NCBI RefSeq assembly: GCF_006714895.1
Contig: NZ_VFME01000001.1
Coordinates: 124,001 to 188,000 of the forward strand
DNA length: 64,000 bases
DNA from: Gramella sp. Hel_I_59
Lineage (GTDB): Bacteria; Bacteroidota; Bacteroidia; Flavobacteriales; Flavobacteriaceae
Reading direction: 5' to 3'
In this document: positions 26,470-35,565 of the stretch, piece after piece
Layout of the letters: every line of letters begins with the position of its first letter
Position numbering within the stretch: the first letter of the stretch is position 1
Translations under genes and position numbers: made by a program
Notes under the pieces: model-generated
What the model saw: the letters and a program-made list of their open reading frames with translations, nothing else
The model's database searches: none
Told to the model about the DNA's origin: nothing

Positions 26470-27057
26470 ATGTTCACAGGGATCGTAGAAGAAATAGGAA
26501 AAATTGTAGCTGTAGAGAAGTCGGAAGGCAATGTGAATCTTAAGATTTCTGCGGAAATGACTCCAGAATTAAAGATAGACCAGAGTGTTTCTCATAATGG
26601 CGTTTGTCTTACAGTGGTTTCTATTGAAAATAATACGTATACTGTTACCGCAGTTCAGGAGACCATAAATAAAACCAGCATAGGAAATCTGAAGGATGGA
26701 GATGCAGTTAACCTCGAACGCGGTATGAAACTAGGTGCACGTCTTGATGGGCATATAGTGCAGGGACATGTTGACCAGACAGCAATCTGTAAAGAGGTAA
26801 AAGAAACTGAGGGTAGCTGGCTTTATACGTTTGAGTACGACCCGGAAATTGGAAATCTTACGATCGAAAAAGGATCTATTACAGTTAATGGAGTAAGTTT
26901 GACAGTGGTAAACAGTAAGGCGACAGAATTTTCAGTAGCGATTATTCCATATACTTATGAGCATACGAATTTTAAAGATCTGCAAAAGGGAGATACCGTA
27001 AATCTTGAGTTTGATGTGATCGGGAAATATGTAAAGCGAATCACCGAGCTTTCCTAG
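26470..27057 (+). CDS. ribE: riboflavin synthase, alpha subunit
   Basis: 195 residues in two tandem lumazine-binding repeats. Repeat 1 starts MFTGIVEEIGKI and holds VSHNGVCLTVV; repeat 2 starts near 97 with RLDGHIVQGHVDQ and holds ITVNGVSLTVV. The enzyme dismutates two 6,7-dimethyl-8-ribityllumazine molecules to riboflavin. No FMN riboswitch fits in the short 61-base upstream gap. Its stop overlaps the convergent next gene by 4 bases. Confidence 0.95.
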   Translation: MFTGIVEEIGKIVAVEKSEGNVNLKISAEMTPELKIDQSVSHNGVCLTVVSIENNTYTVTAVQETINKTSIGNLKDGDAVNLERGMKLGARLDGHIVQGHVDQTAICKEVKETEGSWLYTFEYDPEIGNLTIEKGSITVNGVSLTVVNSKATEFSVAIIPYTYEHTNFKDLQKGDTVNLEFDVIGKYVKRITELS

Positions 27058-27350
27058 GCGAAATCAAATTTTCTAAGCTGGTAACAACCAACGACCAGAC
27101 CAGCACCCATTAAAATATATACATAATCATCTATAGGAAGGCAAAGCCCTACTGGTGGTGGAACGCCATTTCCGTTTCCGTTTCCGCCGGGACCATTTCC
27201 ATTCCCGTTACCAGGATCGCAAGGAGGGCCTTTACGATTTTCATTGTTGTTTTTAGCCATAGGTTCTGGAGGTGACATTTGGGCATAGGCCGATGAGGCT
27301 ATTCCGCAGAATAAACCTAAGCTAAGAAGCAAAATTCTTAAACGGCTCAT
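27054..27350 (-). CDS. secreted Asn/Gly-rich protein with PID-CTERM-like sorting tail
   Basis: 98 residues. A signal peptide (MSRLRILLLSLGLFCGIASSAYAQ) is followed by a low-complexity repeat rich in Gly-Asn and Pro (about 38-65). The C-terminal tripartite tail is PPVGLCLPIDDYVYILMGAG...YQLRKF: a P-I-D motif, a hydrophobic span, and a basic end. This matches the pattern I know as PID-CTERM in Bacteroidota, thought to be a sorting tail handled by an exosortase-like enzyme. No sorting enzyme is nearby. The role of the mature peptide is unknown. Confidence 0.7.
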   Translation of the reverse strand: MSRLRILLLSLGLFCGIASSAYAQMSPPEPMAKNNNENRKGPPCDPGNGNGNGPGGNGNGNGVPPPVGLCLPIDDYVYILMGAGLVVGCYQLRKFDFA

Positions 27351-27819
27351 AGTTAAAAGTATAACACCTAAAGCTTCAGGCTGCTAACCTGAAAACACAT
27401 ACTATTAAATGAACGGTATGTCATTTGTTAGCGAGTGAATTTCTGAAATATTTACGTAAATACGTAAAGATCAGTTTGGAATTAAAATCCCAGCTTTGCA
27501 TCACCCTGAAAAACAGATAGATAAAATCTCTCCGTATCTCCAAAAATAGGCAATAAAAGGCTTCAAATCAATAGACTCGTTTTATATTTCAATTTAAGAA
27601 TGCAACTTCTACTTCAGCAAAATGGTAATTTCAGGAAATTTGAATCTGTGTTTGTGGCGATACTTTCAAGTTGTTTCAAATCCTTTAAACCTCAGATTAG
27701 ACATTTCCAATAATAATATTCAGAACTATAATTATTCATAGTAACAGAATTGAAGGTAGGGTTTTAAATAAATGTTTTAGTTTTAAGGTTCCAATGTACA
27801 GCCCCAACATTTGTAACCA
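27351..27819. other. 469-base intergenic region with palindromic site
   Basis: No open frame with coding character is seen on either strand. The one clear structure is an 18-base inverted repeat TTTACGTA-AA-TACGTAAA at 27451-27468, of operator type. A -7-like box AACATTTG (27806-27813) lies 7 bases before the kinase ATG, and a TACTTTTA box (27354-27361) serves the minus-strand gene. The rest is AT-rich. Confidence 0.5.
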
Positions 27820-29853
27820 ATGAACAATATTCCCATTCCTGAGAATGACAAGAGAAGAAATCTCGAAGTCGAAAAATACAAACCACAGCAACAAATTGAT
27901 GATGAAGATCTTGATTTTTTGAGCGCTATGGCTGCTGAGATTTGTGGTACTCCCAGCGCCCTGATCACTTTAATTGGCCAGAATACGCAATATATAAAGT
28001 CGGCTTATGGTATGGACCTTGAAACAAGAGAATTCCCGAGGGAGTTTACTTTTTGTGCTCATACTATTAGTTCACCAGAAGGATTTATGGTGGTAGAAGA
28101 CGCACGTGAAGATCAAAGATTTAAAAATAATCCATTTGTAACGGGAGAAAGTCCAATTCTCTCTTACGCGGGTGTTTCACTTTCCAATTCTTCAGGATAT
28201 TCTATAGGTTCTTTATGTACTATAGATTTTGAGCCTAAAAGCTTTTCCGAAGAACAAATAGAAAAGCTTCAAAAGGTGGCGAACCAGGTAATGAAGTCTA
28301 TCGAACTCTCCCGAAAGACTAATGAGTTAAAACAGCTCAATGAAAACCTGCTCCGCGAGCAAACAAAATATAACTTTATTATTGAAGGTACCGAGACCTC
28401 AACCTTTGATTGGGATATCGTAAATGACCAGATGACCTTTAGTGATGTCTGGTTTAAGATCTCCGGGTATTCTCGAAGCGACTTCCCTAACCAGATGGTT
28501 GATGCATGGAGAACGATCGTACATCCTGACGACCTGCAGCAGCTTCAACAGCAAGTGCAGCTACATTTCGATGGAAAAAAGAAAAAATTTAGCAGCGAAT
28601 TCAGAATAAAGCATAAGAATGGGGAGTATCTCTGGATATCCAGCCAGGGAAAGATCTTCGAAAGGGATGCCTCTGGAAGACCAACCAGAATGTATGGTCT
28701 ACATCGTGATATTAGTGAAAAGAAAAAAGTTGATGTTGAGATTCTATTTAGAGAAAAACTGCTTGAATCTCTATACAATTTGTCTCCTTTAGGGATCGCC
28801 TTAAACGATTACGAAACTGGAGCTTTTATCGAAGTTAATAAGAGACTGGTAGAACCTACAGGTTACAGCCAGTCGGAATTTCTAAATCTCACCTATTTTG
28901 AGTTAACTCCGGAGGAATATCTGGAGATGGAGAAAGAGCAACTTAAAGAACTTGATGCTACAGGAAAGTATGGGCCTTACGAAAAGGAATATATAAGAAA
29001 GGATGGAACCAAATACCCGGTATTATTGAGAGGGGTTTTAGCCAAAGATCCTAATGGTAAGAAAATCATCTGGAGTTTTATCGAAGATATTTCAGAACAA
29101 AAGAGAAATGAAGAGTTACAGGAATTAAACCTTCAAAAGATCGAAAAGTTACTTTCCATTACCGAAAAACAAAACGACAGATTAAAAAATTTCGCGCATA
29201 TAGTTTCTCATAATTTACGCTCTCACTCCAGTGGTATATCATTATTACTTGATTTCTTAAGTGAATCCAATCCGGAGATCAAAGTAGAAGAACCTTTCAA
29301 ACATCTTAAAACAGCCTCAGGAAACCTGGAATCTACCATTCATGATCTTAATGATATTGTGAAAGTAAATGTTTCCGGACAGGAAGATTTCCAAATGGTG
29401 CAATTAAAAGCTGCAGTAGACAAAATCGTTGAAAGCGTTGAACCGCTTACAAAAGCCGGAAAGGTTGAGATAAGTGCTGATGTGCATGAATCGGTGAACA
29501 TTTACGGATTAAGGGCCTATATTGAGAGTATCCTGCTGAACATGGTCACCAATGGGATCAAATATTCTTCGCCAGATAGAGATAGTATTATAAGGATTTC
29601 GGCTAAAGAAGATATTCAGGATAATCTGGTAATAATAGAGATCGAGGATAATGGAATTGGTATCGACCTGGATACTCACCGCAAGGATCTTTTCAAAATG
29701 TATAAGATCTTTCATAAACATGAGGACGCGAGAGGCGTAGGTTTATTCCTGGTCAAAAATCAAGTTGAAAATATGAACGGATCTATTGATATTGAAAGTA
29801 CCGTAGATGTTGGAACAAAATTTATAATCAAATTACCAAATGAGCAAAATTAA
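27820..29853 (+). CDS. GAF-PAS-PAS sensor histidine kinase
   Basis: 677 residues, soluble (no membrane span). A GAF domain comes first (about 20-165, with FCAHTISSPEGFMVVEDAREDQRF and SIGSLCTID). Two PAS domains with PAC ends follow (about 185-305 and 320-430), then the dimerisation helix with phospho-His in HIVSHNLRSHSSGIS (near 464), and the ATPase with N box MVTNGIKYSS, G1 EDNGIGID and G2 GVGLFLVKN. The signal is unknown, and cytoplasmic sensing is implied. It overlaps the first receiver gene by 14 bases, so kinase and two receivers form one unit. Confidence 0.92.
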   Translation: MNNIPIPENDKRRNLEVEKYKPQQQIDDEDLDFLSAMAAEICGTPSALITLIGQNTQYIKSAYGMDLETREFPREFTFCAHTISSPEGFMVVEDAREDQRFKNNPFVTGESPILSYAGVSLSNSSGYSIGSLCTIDFEPKSFSEEQIEKLQKVANQVMKSIELSRKTNELKQLNENLLREQTKYNFIIEGTETSTFDWDIVNDQMTFSDVWFKISGYSRSDFPNQMVDAWRTIVHPDDLQQLQQQVQLHFDGKKKKFSSEFRIKHKNGEYLWISSQGKIFERDASGRPTRMYGLHRDISEKKKVDVEILFREKLLESLYNLSPLGIALNDYETGAFIEVNKRLVEPTGYSQSEFLNLTYFELTPEEYLEMEKEQLKELDATGKYGPYEKEYIRKDGTKYPVLLRGVLAKDPNGKKIIWSFIEDISEQKRNEELQELNLQKIEKLLSITEKQNDRLKNFAHIVSHNLRSHSSGISLLLDFLSESNPEIKVEEPFKHLKTASGNLESTIHDLNDIVKVNVSGQEDFQMVQLKAAVDKIVESVEPLTKAGKVEISADVHESVNIYGLRAYIESILLNMVTNGIKYSSPDRDSIIRISAKEDIQDNLVIIEIEDNGIGIDLDTHRKDLFKMYKIFHKHEDARGVGLFLVKNQVENMNGSIDIESTVDVGTKFIIKLPNEQN

Positions 29854-30238
29854 TCTAGCATGTCTAATAGAAGATGACCCGGTTCATATCTACCTTTCCA
29901 AGAGATACCTAGAATCATCGGGTTATATAGATAATATTCACATATATAATGATGGGAAAGAAGCTTATGAAGGGCTCAAAGGGGATTGGGAAAGCAAAAA
30001 AACACTTCCAGAGATCATTCTTTTAGATCTCACCATGCCGGTATGGGATGGATGGAAATTTTTAGATGAATTTACTAAATTACCTATTGAAAAGCAGATT
30101 ACGATCTATATATTGACCAGTAGTATTAATGAGGCCGACAGGCAAAAGGCTTCTGGTTATAATGTAGTAAAAAATTACCTGGTGAAACCGATAACGATGC
30201 CGGCATTGGTGGAGCTAATTGAAAGAATGGAAGACTGA
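29840..30238 (+). CDS. response regulator, receiver domain only
   Basis: 132 residues: a single CheY-like domain. The acidic pair is IEDDPVH (near 10), the phospho-Asp is in IILLDLTMPVWDGW (near 59), the Thr/Ser switch is in YILTSS (near 95), and the Lys is in YLVKPI (near 115). With no output domain it probably relays phosphate or acts by protein contact, like phytochrome-associated receivers. It is translationally coupled to the kinase upstream and the second receiver downstream (TGATG overlap). A 72-base piece with 65/72 identity to its middle is found at 30992. Confidence 0.93.
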   Translation: MSKINLACLIEDDPVHIYLSKRYLESSGYIDNIHIYNDGKEAYEGLKGDWESKKTLPEIILLDLTMPVWDGWKFLDEFTKLPIEKQITIYILTSSINEADRQKASGYNVVKNYLVKPITMPALVELIERMED

Positions 30239-30633
30239 TGGCGAATCCCAAATTTGATAGAATCTTTATAATTGATGATGAATCGATCATCAACTCGATA
30301 CAAAAACTTTTTATTCAGGAATTCTTTCCTGAAAACTCTTTGGAAAGATATGATGATTCCAGCCTGGCGCTGGATAAGCTTACCAGCCTGGGTGATGAGG
30401 TCAATGAGGTCTTGATTTTCGTTGATCTCAACATGCCCATTCTTTCCGGGCAGCAATTACTGGACAAACTACAGGAATCCGGAATTCATTATAATGTAAC
30501 GGTTTATGTACTTACTTTTTCCAATGATGTTGAAGAAGTAGAGAAAATCCGCTCGCATCCATATGTTCGGAAAGTAATTAGAAAACCGCTTACGAAAGAT
30601 AAACTGGCAGAACTGGATATTACAAATTCTTAA
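30238..30633 (+). CDS. response regulator, receiver domain only (second)
   Basis: 131 residues: a CheY-like fold with acidic residues FIIDDESII (near 11), phospho-Asp in LIFVDLNMPILSG (near 63), T in YVLTFS and K in VIRKPL (near 118). Its start overlaps the previous stop by one base. Two receiver-only proteins behind one kinase suggest a phosphorelay or a phosphate sink. No terminator of good quality follows; the next bases are a decayed region. Confidence 0.9.
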   Translation: MANPKFDRIFIIDDESIINSIQKLFIQEFFPENSLERYDDSSLALDKLTSLGDEVNEVLIFVDLNMPILSGQQLLDKLQESGIHYNVTVYVLTFSNDVEEVEKIRSHPYVRKVIRKPLTKDKLAELDITNS

Positions 30634-30825
30634 TACTGTTGCAGTACCTTAATTTCTAACTTATATAAGTTTACTTCTCTGTATAATATTGAGCCAGATG
30701 GCTTATACTCAATTGAAATAACATTTTAATATACTCCGTATCTCAAAGACCTTTATAGATTGCTCCGCTTGCCAGTATTTTCAAGAAAGGTTGAGAAGCT
30801 AAATACTATTTTGGATGTTCGGTGA

Positions 30826-30991
30826 CTACATAGTCACCCAATTGGCAATGGTTTCAATTAACGGAATCAGAGTTTTTCCCCTTGCACTTAATGAATATTC
30901 CACTTTTAAAGGAGGTTTCTCATGATAAACAGCTCTATCTACGATTCCATCATCCTCGAGTTTTCGTAATTGAAGACTCAGTGTTCTCTCC
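30826..30991 (-). pseudogene. HxlR-family regulator, C-terminal remnant
   Basis: On the minus strand, 50-odd codons ending in TAG at 30826-30828 read as the second half of an HxlR-type winged helix: RTLSLQLRKLEDDGIVDRAV, then YHEKPPLKVEYSLSARGKTL and IPLIETIANWVTM. No start codon or N-terminal half is present upstream, where the sequence becomes a response-regulator fragment. This is a truncated gene, not expected to work. HxlR proteins usually sense quinones or reactive electrophiles. The stop lies in a palindrome GGTGACTA-CA-TAGTCACC (30821-30838). Confidence 0.8.
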
Positions 30992-31063
30992 GGCTCAAAG
31001 CGGATTTGGAAACCAATAGAACACTTCCCGAGATTATTCTTTTAGATCTCACCATGCCGGTAT
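30992..31063 (+). pseudogene. response-regulator fragment, decayed copy of 29973-30044
   Basis: 72 bases align without gaps to 29973-30044 of the receiver gene, with 65 identical positions by eye. The same frame is open and reads LKADLETNRTLPEIILLDLTMPV, including the phospho-Asp. Only this middle piece survives. It ends abruptly after the motif, and the frame runs on as unrelated sequence to a TAA near 31125. It abuts the HxlR remnant, so the junction at about 30991/30992 records a rearrangement. Confidence 0.8.
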
Positions 31064-31136
31064 TGAGAATATCCTGGCCAACCACTGCAAGTTCAAAAAC
31101 AGAATATGAGATTTTTTTCTTTTAAGACATATTTAA

Positions 31137-31163
31137 ATTTAAAAAGCCGGCATTACTGCTGGC
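31137..31163 (-). terminator. terminator after the receiver gene
   Basis: On the minus strand the stem AAGCCAGC/GCCGGCTT (AGTAAT loop) is followed by TTT and an AT-rich tract; modest U-run. Confidence 0.55.
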
Positions 31164-31211
31164 TTATCATTGGTCTTAAATTTATTAATTCCTTACGAAG
31201 TATTGTAAATG

Positions 31212-31586
31212 CTACTTTTTTCGAAGTTCTTCTACCTTCAAAATTAATTCGTTCACATCAAAAGGTTTTGAAAGGAAATCGTTCGCTCCAGCTCTTTTGC
31301 ACTTAATATTTGAATCATGCAACGCAGACATCATCAATATTGGAACCTTAGCAATCTCCGGATCTATATTTCTCCTTATGCGTTTACAAATATCTGTTCC
31401 ATTAACGCCAGACATTAGCATATCTAAAATGACGAGATTTACATTCTCCTGTAAGATTATTGCTTCAGCTTCTTCCGGTTTTTGAGAAACTGCCACCTCG
31501 TGGCCATTAAATTCCAGTACAAGCTGCATCATATCGCAAATACCAGGATCATCATCTATTACCAGAATCTTTTGTTTAGAAGCCAT
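31212..31586 (-). CDS. response regulator, receiver domain only
   Basis: 124 residues: a CheY-like domain with VIDDDPGICDM (near 10), phospho-Asp in LVILDMLMSGVNGTD (near 55), S/A switch in ILMMSA, and Lys in FLSKPFDVNEL (near 106). The usual Pro after the phospho-Asp loop is replaced (DMLMSG instead of D-x-x-M-P). It begins 2 bases after the upstream multi-PAS kinase stop and should be its partner. Confidence 0.9.
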   Translation of the reverse strand: MASKQKILVIDDDPGICDMMQLVLEFNGHEVAVSQKPEEAEAIILQENVNLVILDMLMSGVNGTDICKRIRRNIDPEIAKVPILMMSALHDSNIKCKRAGANDFLSKPFDVNELILKVEELRKK

Positions 31587-31588
31587 AG

Positions 31589-34197
31589 CTATTCTTTATA
31601 ATCTTTCGAAACCTCATCCAGGCTAAACGTAAAAACTGAACCTTCACCTTTTTTACTTGCTACACTAATTTTACCATTGTGACGTCTAACTATTTCATTG
31701 GCGAGATAAAGACCAATTCCAAAACCAGAGTAAGTATCTTCATTCTTGAAATCTATCCGGTAGAAACGTTTAAAAATCTTTTTCTGATTCTCTTTATCAA
31801 TTCCAATTCCGGAATCTATAACGCTTACAGCAACTTTATTGTTTCCTCTTTTTCTGATCTTTATTTCAATATCTGGACTGTCTGGAGAATATTTTATAGC
31901 GTTTGTCACCAGATTTATCAATACCTGCCCTATTCTGTCTTTATCTGCAAAAATATGACACTCATGATCCTGCGTTAATTTTATTTTCGAATTCGTATTT
32001 GTATAATTAATATCCTGGATGGTCTCTTCAACTAAATTATTTAGACTGAAGTTCTCTTTTTTAAGAATTAGCTTATTTTTTTCAATTCTTGAGAGATCCA
32101 GCATTTCCGAAATTAGCCTCGTAAGTCTTACAACCTGCTGATCTATTCTTTCCGGGGATTTTTCAAACGGAATTGAAGTGAAATTGTCATCTGTTTTATT
32201 TTTCAGAAGACTTAATAGTAATTGAACGTAACCTTTAATGGAAGTAACCGGAGTTTTAAGTTCATGACTTACCAGCTTTAAAAAATCTTCTTTACGTTTT
32301 TCTTCCGCTTTTATTTTCTGAATTTCGGTAGCGGTGCAAATCCACATTTGTATTTCACCTTTTTCGTCCCTTATTGCTTCGGCTCTATTTAAATGCCACC
32401 TGTATTTATTTTTTTTATTAAGATAGCGAACTTCCATTTCGAAGTCATTTCCGGTTTTTAAGGAATGCTTCCAGTTTTCATAATATTCATCCTTTTCTGA
32501 AGGATGTACGAAACTGTTTAAACCCTTCTTATCAAATTCGCTTTTGGATAAGTCAGTATAGTCCAGCCATCCCTGATTAAAATAAATTACATTTCCTTCA
32601 GGATCTATATTGTAAACCTTTTCCGGCATAAGATCTGCCATTTGTCTATACCTGGATTCACTGGCTTTTAAAAGTTCTTTAGACTCAACGATTTCTGAAA
32701 CATCTACCGCCATATTCAAAATTCCATAAATTTCACCATTTTCATTTCTCAATGCTTTATAGGTGAAATTGAAATATCCAGTTTGCAATTTATCATCGAT
32801 TACCAGCTCTACCAGATCTTCTTTACCCCAATAAGTTTCACCCGTAGTGTACACCTTTTGAAGCAGCTCATGAAACGGCTGACCTTCTAACTCTGGCAGA
32901 GCTTCATGCAACGTTGTACCAATTACAGACTTGTTTTTACCCCATAATGCTATCATGGCGTCATTGGCCATTTCAATTTTCATTTCGCGGCCGGTATAAA
33001 GTGCAGTTGCCACGTCTGCCTCTTCGATAATAGACCGTATGCGATGCTCTTTTTCCTTGATTAATTGCTCCTTGATTTTTTCTTCATTTACATCTATAAC
33101 GGTACCAATCATACCTTCATAATCACCGCGGGAATTGAATTTAGGACTACCACTAACTAACACCCACCGGTATTCACCTCTAGAATTACGAAGTCTAAAA
33201 CTTGAATGTATACTGCTTTTGTTTTCGTTAGCTTTGAAAAATTCGTGCTCTATTCTTTTTCTATCATCAGCATGAACTGCTTCCAACCAACCAAATTTGT
33301 CTGCCTGTTCTACGGTTTGGCCCGTAAATTCATACCATTTTTTATTTAAATAATGATTTTCCCCGCTTTCACTGGTTTGCCAAATAATAGCAGGAACTGT
33401 ATCAATAAGATTTCTGAGTTCATTTTCGCTTTCCTCGAGCTTCTTCATCGCACCTACTTTTTCAGTAGTATCAACGCCAAGTACAAAAATTCCATTTACA
33501 TCCCCGGAAGAATCCAATATTGGTTGATAAATGAAATCAAGGATTTTGGTATTTAATTTTTTCTCTTGATCTTCGAGAATTACAGGAATGGCATTGCCAA
33601 TAAATGCTTTGCCAGTGTTATAAACATCGTCCAGCATTTCATAAAATCCCTGATCTTTAAGTTCTGGAAGGGCTTCCCGAACACTCTTGCCAACCATTTT
33701 CCTGTTCCCAACTATCTTAAGATAATTTTCATTTGCACGTTCAAAGATATGGTCGGGACCTCGAAGCACACAAATGATGGAAGGTGCCTGGGCGAAAATT
33801 TCATCAAAATTCTCCAGCCTGTTTTCCTTTAAAGAGAACGAAACAAGAAGTAATTGATCGTCTTCAATTTTACTGGCATTAACAAGGAATTTTTTAGGTT
33901 CCTGGGAAGGGAAGTCTAAAGTTAAATTACAGTTTTCAATTCAGCACTAAATTCTGCTTGCAGCGTAGTCGTTATTTTTTTAAAAATGTTTTTATCAGAT
34001 TGGGAACCCGCAATGAATGACTGTTCATTTTCTAATTCCATTATCTTATAAAAACTTTGGTTTGCCCTTAGGAAACGAAAATTTTTATCCAATAACAATA
34101 TTGGTTCCCGTACCGTTGTGGTTATAGAAAACGCAAGTGAATTGAGCTTTGATTCCTTATTATTTCTAATTTCTGAGTATTCAGACGTATCTGTCAT
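31589..34197 (-). pseudogene. multi-PAS sensor histidine kinase, interrupted by a one-base frameshift
   Basis: Two minus-strand frames together make one kinase of about 868 residues. The first piece (34197-33922) begins MTDTSEYSEIRNNKESKLNS and runs into a PAS domain (AFSITTTVREPILLLDKNF) that stops after ELKTVI. The second frame continues the same PAS (NLTLDFPSQEPKKFLVNASK, IEDDQLLL), then four PAS domains (ICVLRGPDHIFERAN; VPAIIWQTSESGENHYLNKKW; IEEADVATALYTGREMK; MPEKVYNIDPEGNVIYFNQG), HisKA LVSHELKTPVTS and a complete ATPase (NLVTNAIKYSPDS, GFGIGLYLANEIV). Adding one base to the A4 run (T4 on the plus strand, 33933-33936) restores the frame. It may be a real lesion or a sequencing error. 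The open second piece has no ATG, only a GTG at 33769 in mid-domain. Confidence 0.85.
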
Positions 34198-34401
34198 GTA
34201 ATTATTGTAGCAAAAATAAAACTGATAAAAAATTATGCAAAAGTAATCTATTTTCCTAGGACAAAAGAAATCTATTTTCTTGTAAATATGCTGATCTTCA
34301 GGAATATTGAAAGCCAGATTTGAGGAGACAAATACCAGTAACTACCCAAATTTTTTTTAATCCGAAGAGACCGTTATTTTGGTGTTATAAATAAATTACT
34401 G

Positions 34402-35103
34402 TTAATGACATGCCTGTACCGCTGTTACCTGTTCTGTTTGTTGTTTTGGAGAAACATACGGGATTCCCAGCCCCATTCCTCTAATGATAAATAGTATGGC
34501 GATGATGGCTATAAAAACAGGGATTAGCTTACGAATATATATCCTGTTTTTTACAGAAATCACGTTACTCAACCAGATCGCACTGGTCATCAACGGGATG
34601 TTTCCAATTCCAAAAATGACCATATATAAGCTACTGTATATTGCGCTACCACCCGCAACTGCTCCAAAAACTGCCATATATACGAGTCCGCAGGGTAAAA
34701 AACCATTCAGGAAACCAACTGTAAAATAAGTGTCTGGATTTTTCTTTTTCAATTCCTTACCAAGGTAGTTTTTCAGGTCCTTCACTACTTTGAAATTAGC
34801 ATTTTCAGGATTGAATCTACCTAGTTTTTTCTTCGGAATAAGTACAAGAAACAGCATAATGATCCCGATAATGATAGATAATTGCTGTTGGAGGCCAAAT
34901 AGAGACAGGCTTTTTCCGGCAATTCCAAATAACAGTCCTATGATTCCGTAGGAAAAAAGACGGCCAGCGTGATACAAAAAGATCTGCAGGAATTTCCTGA
35001 ATTTATTTTCCCTGTCCAGAGGAAGCAAAAATGCTATAGGCCCGCACATACCAATACAATGGAAGCTTCCAAGTAATCCAAATATGAGCGCAGAAAACAA
35101 CAT
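34402..35103 (-). CDS. sulfite exporter TauE/SafE family protein of the cbb3 cluster
   Basis: 233 residues, about six membrane spans. The N-terminus MLFSALIFGLLGSFHCIGMCGPIAF carries the His-Cys/Met-Cys metal-type motif of the CcoH-linked SafE/DsbD-like family. The C-terminal Cys-His pair (AVQACH) could also bind copper. Genes of this kind end cbb3 oxidase operons in Bacteroidota and are thought to help copper delivery or oxidase maturation. It directly follows fixH, and it is the last gene of the ccoS-to-safE operon. Confidence 0.85.
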   Translation of the reverse strand: MLFSALIFGLLGSFHCIGMCGPIAFLLPLDRENKFRKFLQIFLYHAGRLFSYGIIGLLFGIAGKSLSLFGLQQQLSIIIGIIMLFLVLIPKKKLGRFNPENANFKVVKDLKNYLGKELKKKNPDTYFTVGFLNGFLPCGLVYMAVFGAVAGGSAIYSSLYMVIFGIGNIPLMTSAIWLSNVISVKNRIYIRKLIPVFIAIIAILFIIRGMGLGIPYVSPKQQTEQVTAVQACH

Positions 35104-35553
35104 TTAGTAGACTATTTCAGTTTTAAACATGAATTCCTTTTCGCTATTCTGCCAGGTGACCTTGATATTCCATCTCCCATTCACAAGTTGATCTGCCGGA
35201 ATCTCGAATTCAGAACTTTTAATTTCAGAAAAGGGAATACTAAAATCAAGTTTCTTGTTGGAAGGTCTGTACAGGCTCACCATACCTACGGTCTTTTCCA
35301 GGTCAATCTCTTCAGGAAAAAGTACTATTAAACTATCACCCCTTCTTTCAAGGCTGATCTGTTCATTGAGCGCAAGGGCATTTTCCTGCGCATCTATATC
35401 CTGTTGATAATGCAACTCTGCCTTATAATAATCCTCTACCACAAGATCAAGGTCATAGTCTGAACTGCTCATCATGGTGACGACAAAGTACATAATGAAG
35501 CTAATGAATGCGAGCATTCCGATTACAATTCCGGTTCCCCAATTTATCTTCAT
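35104..35553 (-). CDS. FixH family protein
   Basis: 149 residues: one N-terminal membrane span (WGTGIVIGMLAFISFIMYFVVTMM), then VEDYYKAELHYQQDIDAQENAL, the FixH hallmark, and a periplasmic beta domain. FixH/CcoH assists assembly or stability of cbb3 oxidase. It sits 12 bases after ccoG, with no gap to the SafE-family gene, inside the oxidase operon. The symbol is left blank because bacteroidotal FixH is divergent from CcoH. Confidence 0.88.
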   Translation of the reverse strand: MKINWGTGIVIGMLAFISFIMYFVVTMMSSSDYDLDLVVEDYYKAELHYQQDIDAQENALALNEQISLERRGDSLIVLFPEEIDLEKTVGMVSLYRPSNKKLDFSIPFSEIKSSEFEIPADQLVNGRWNIKVTWQNSEKEFMFKTEIVY

Positions 35554-35565
35554 AATTTCTAGTTT

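Noticed and set aside
30821-30838. GGTGACTACATAGTCACC as a member of the Crp/Fnr site set
   Set aside because: The half-sites are separated by six bases rather than four, and it lies at the 3' end of the HxlR remnant with no promoter box.
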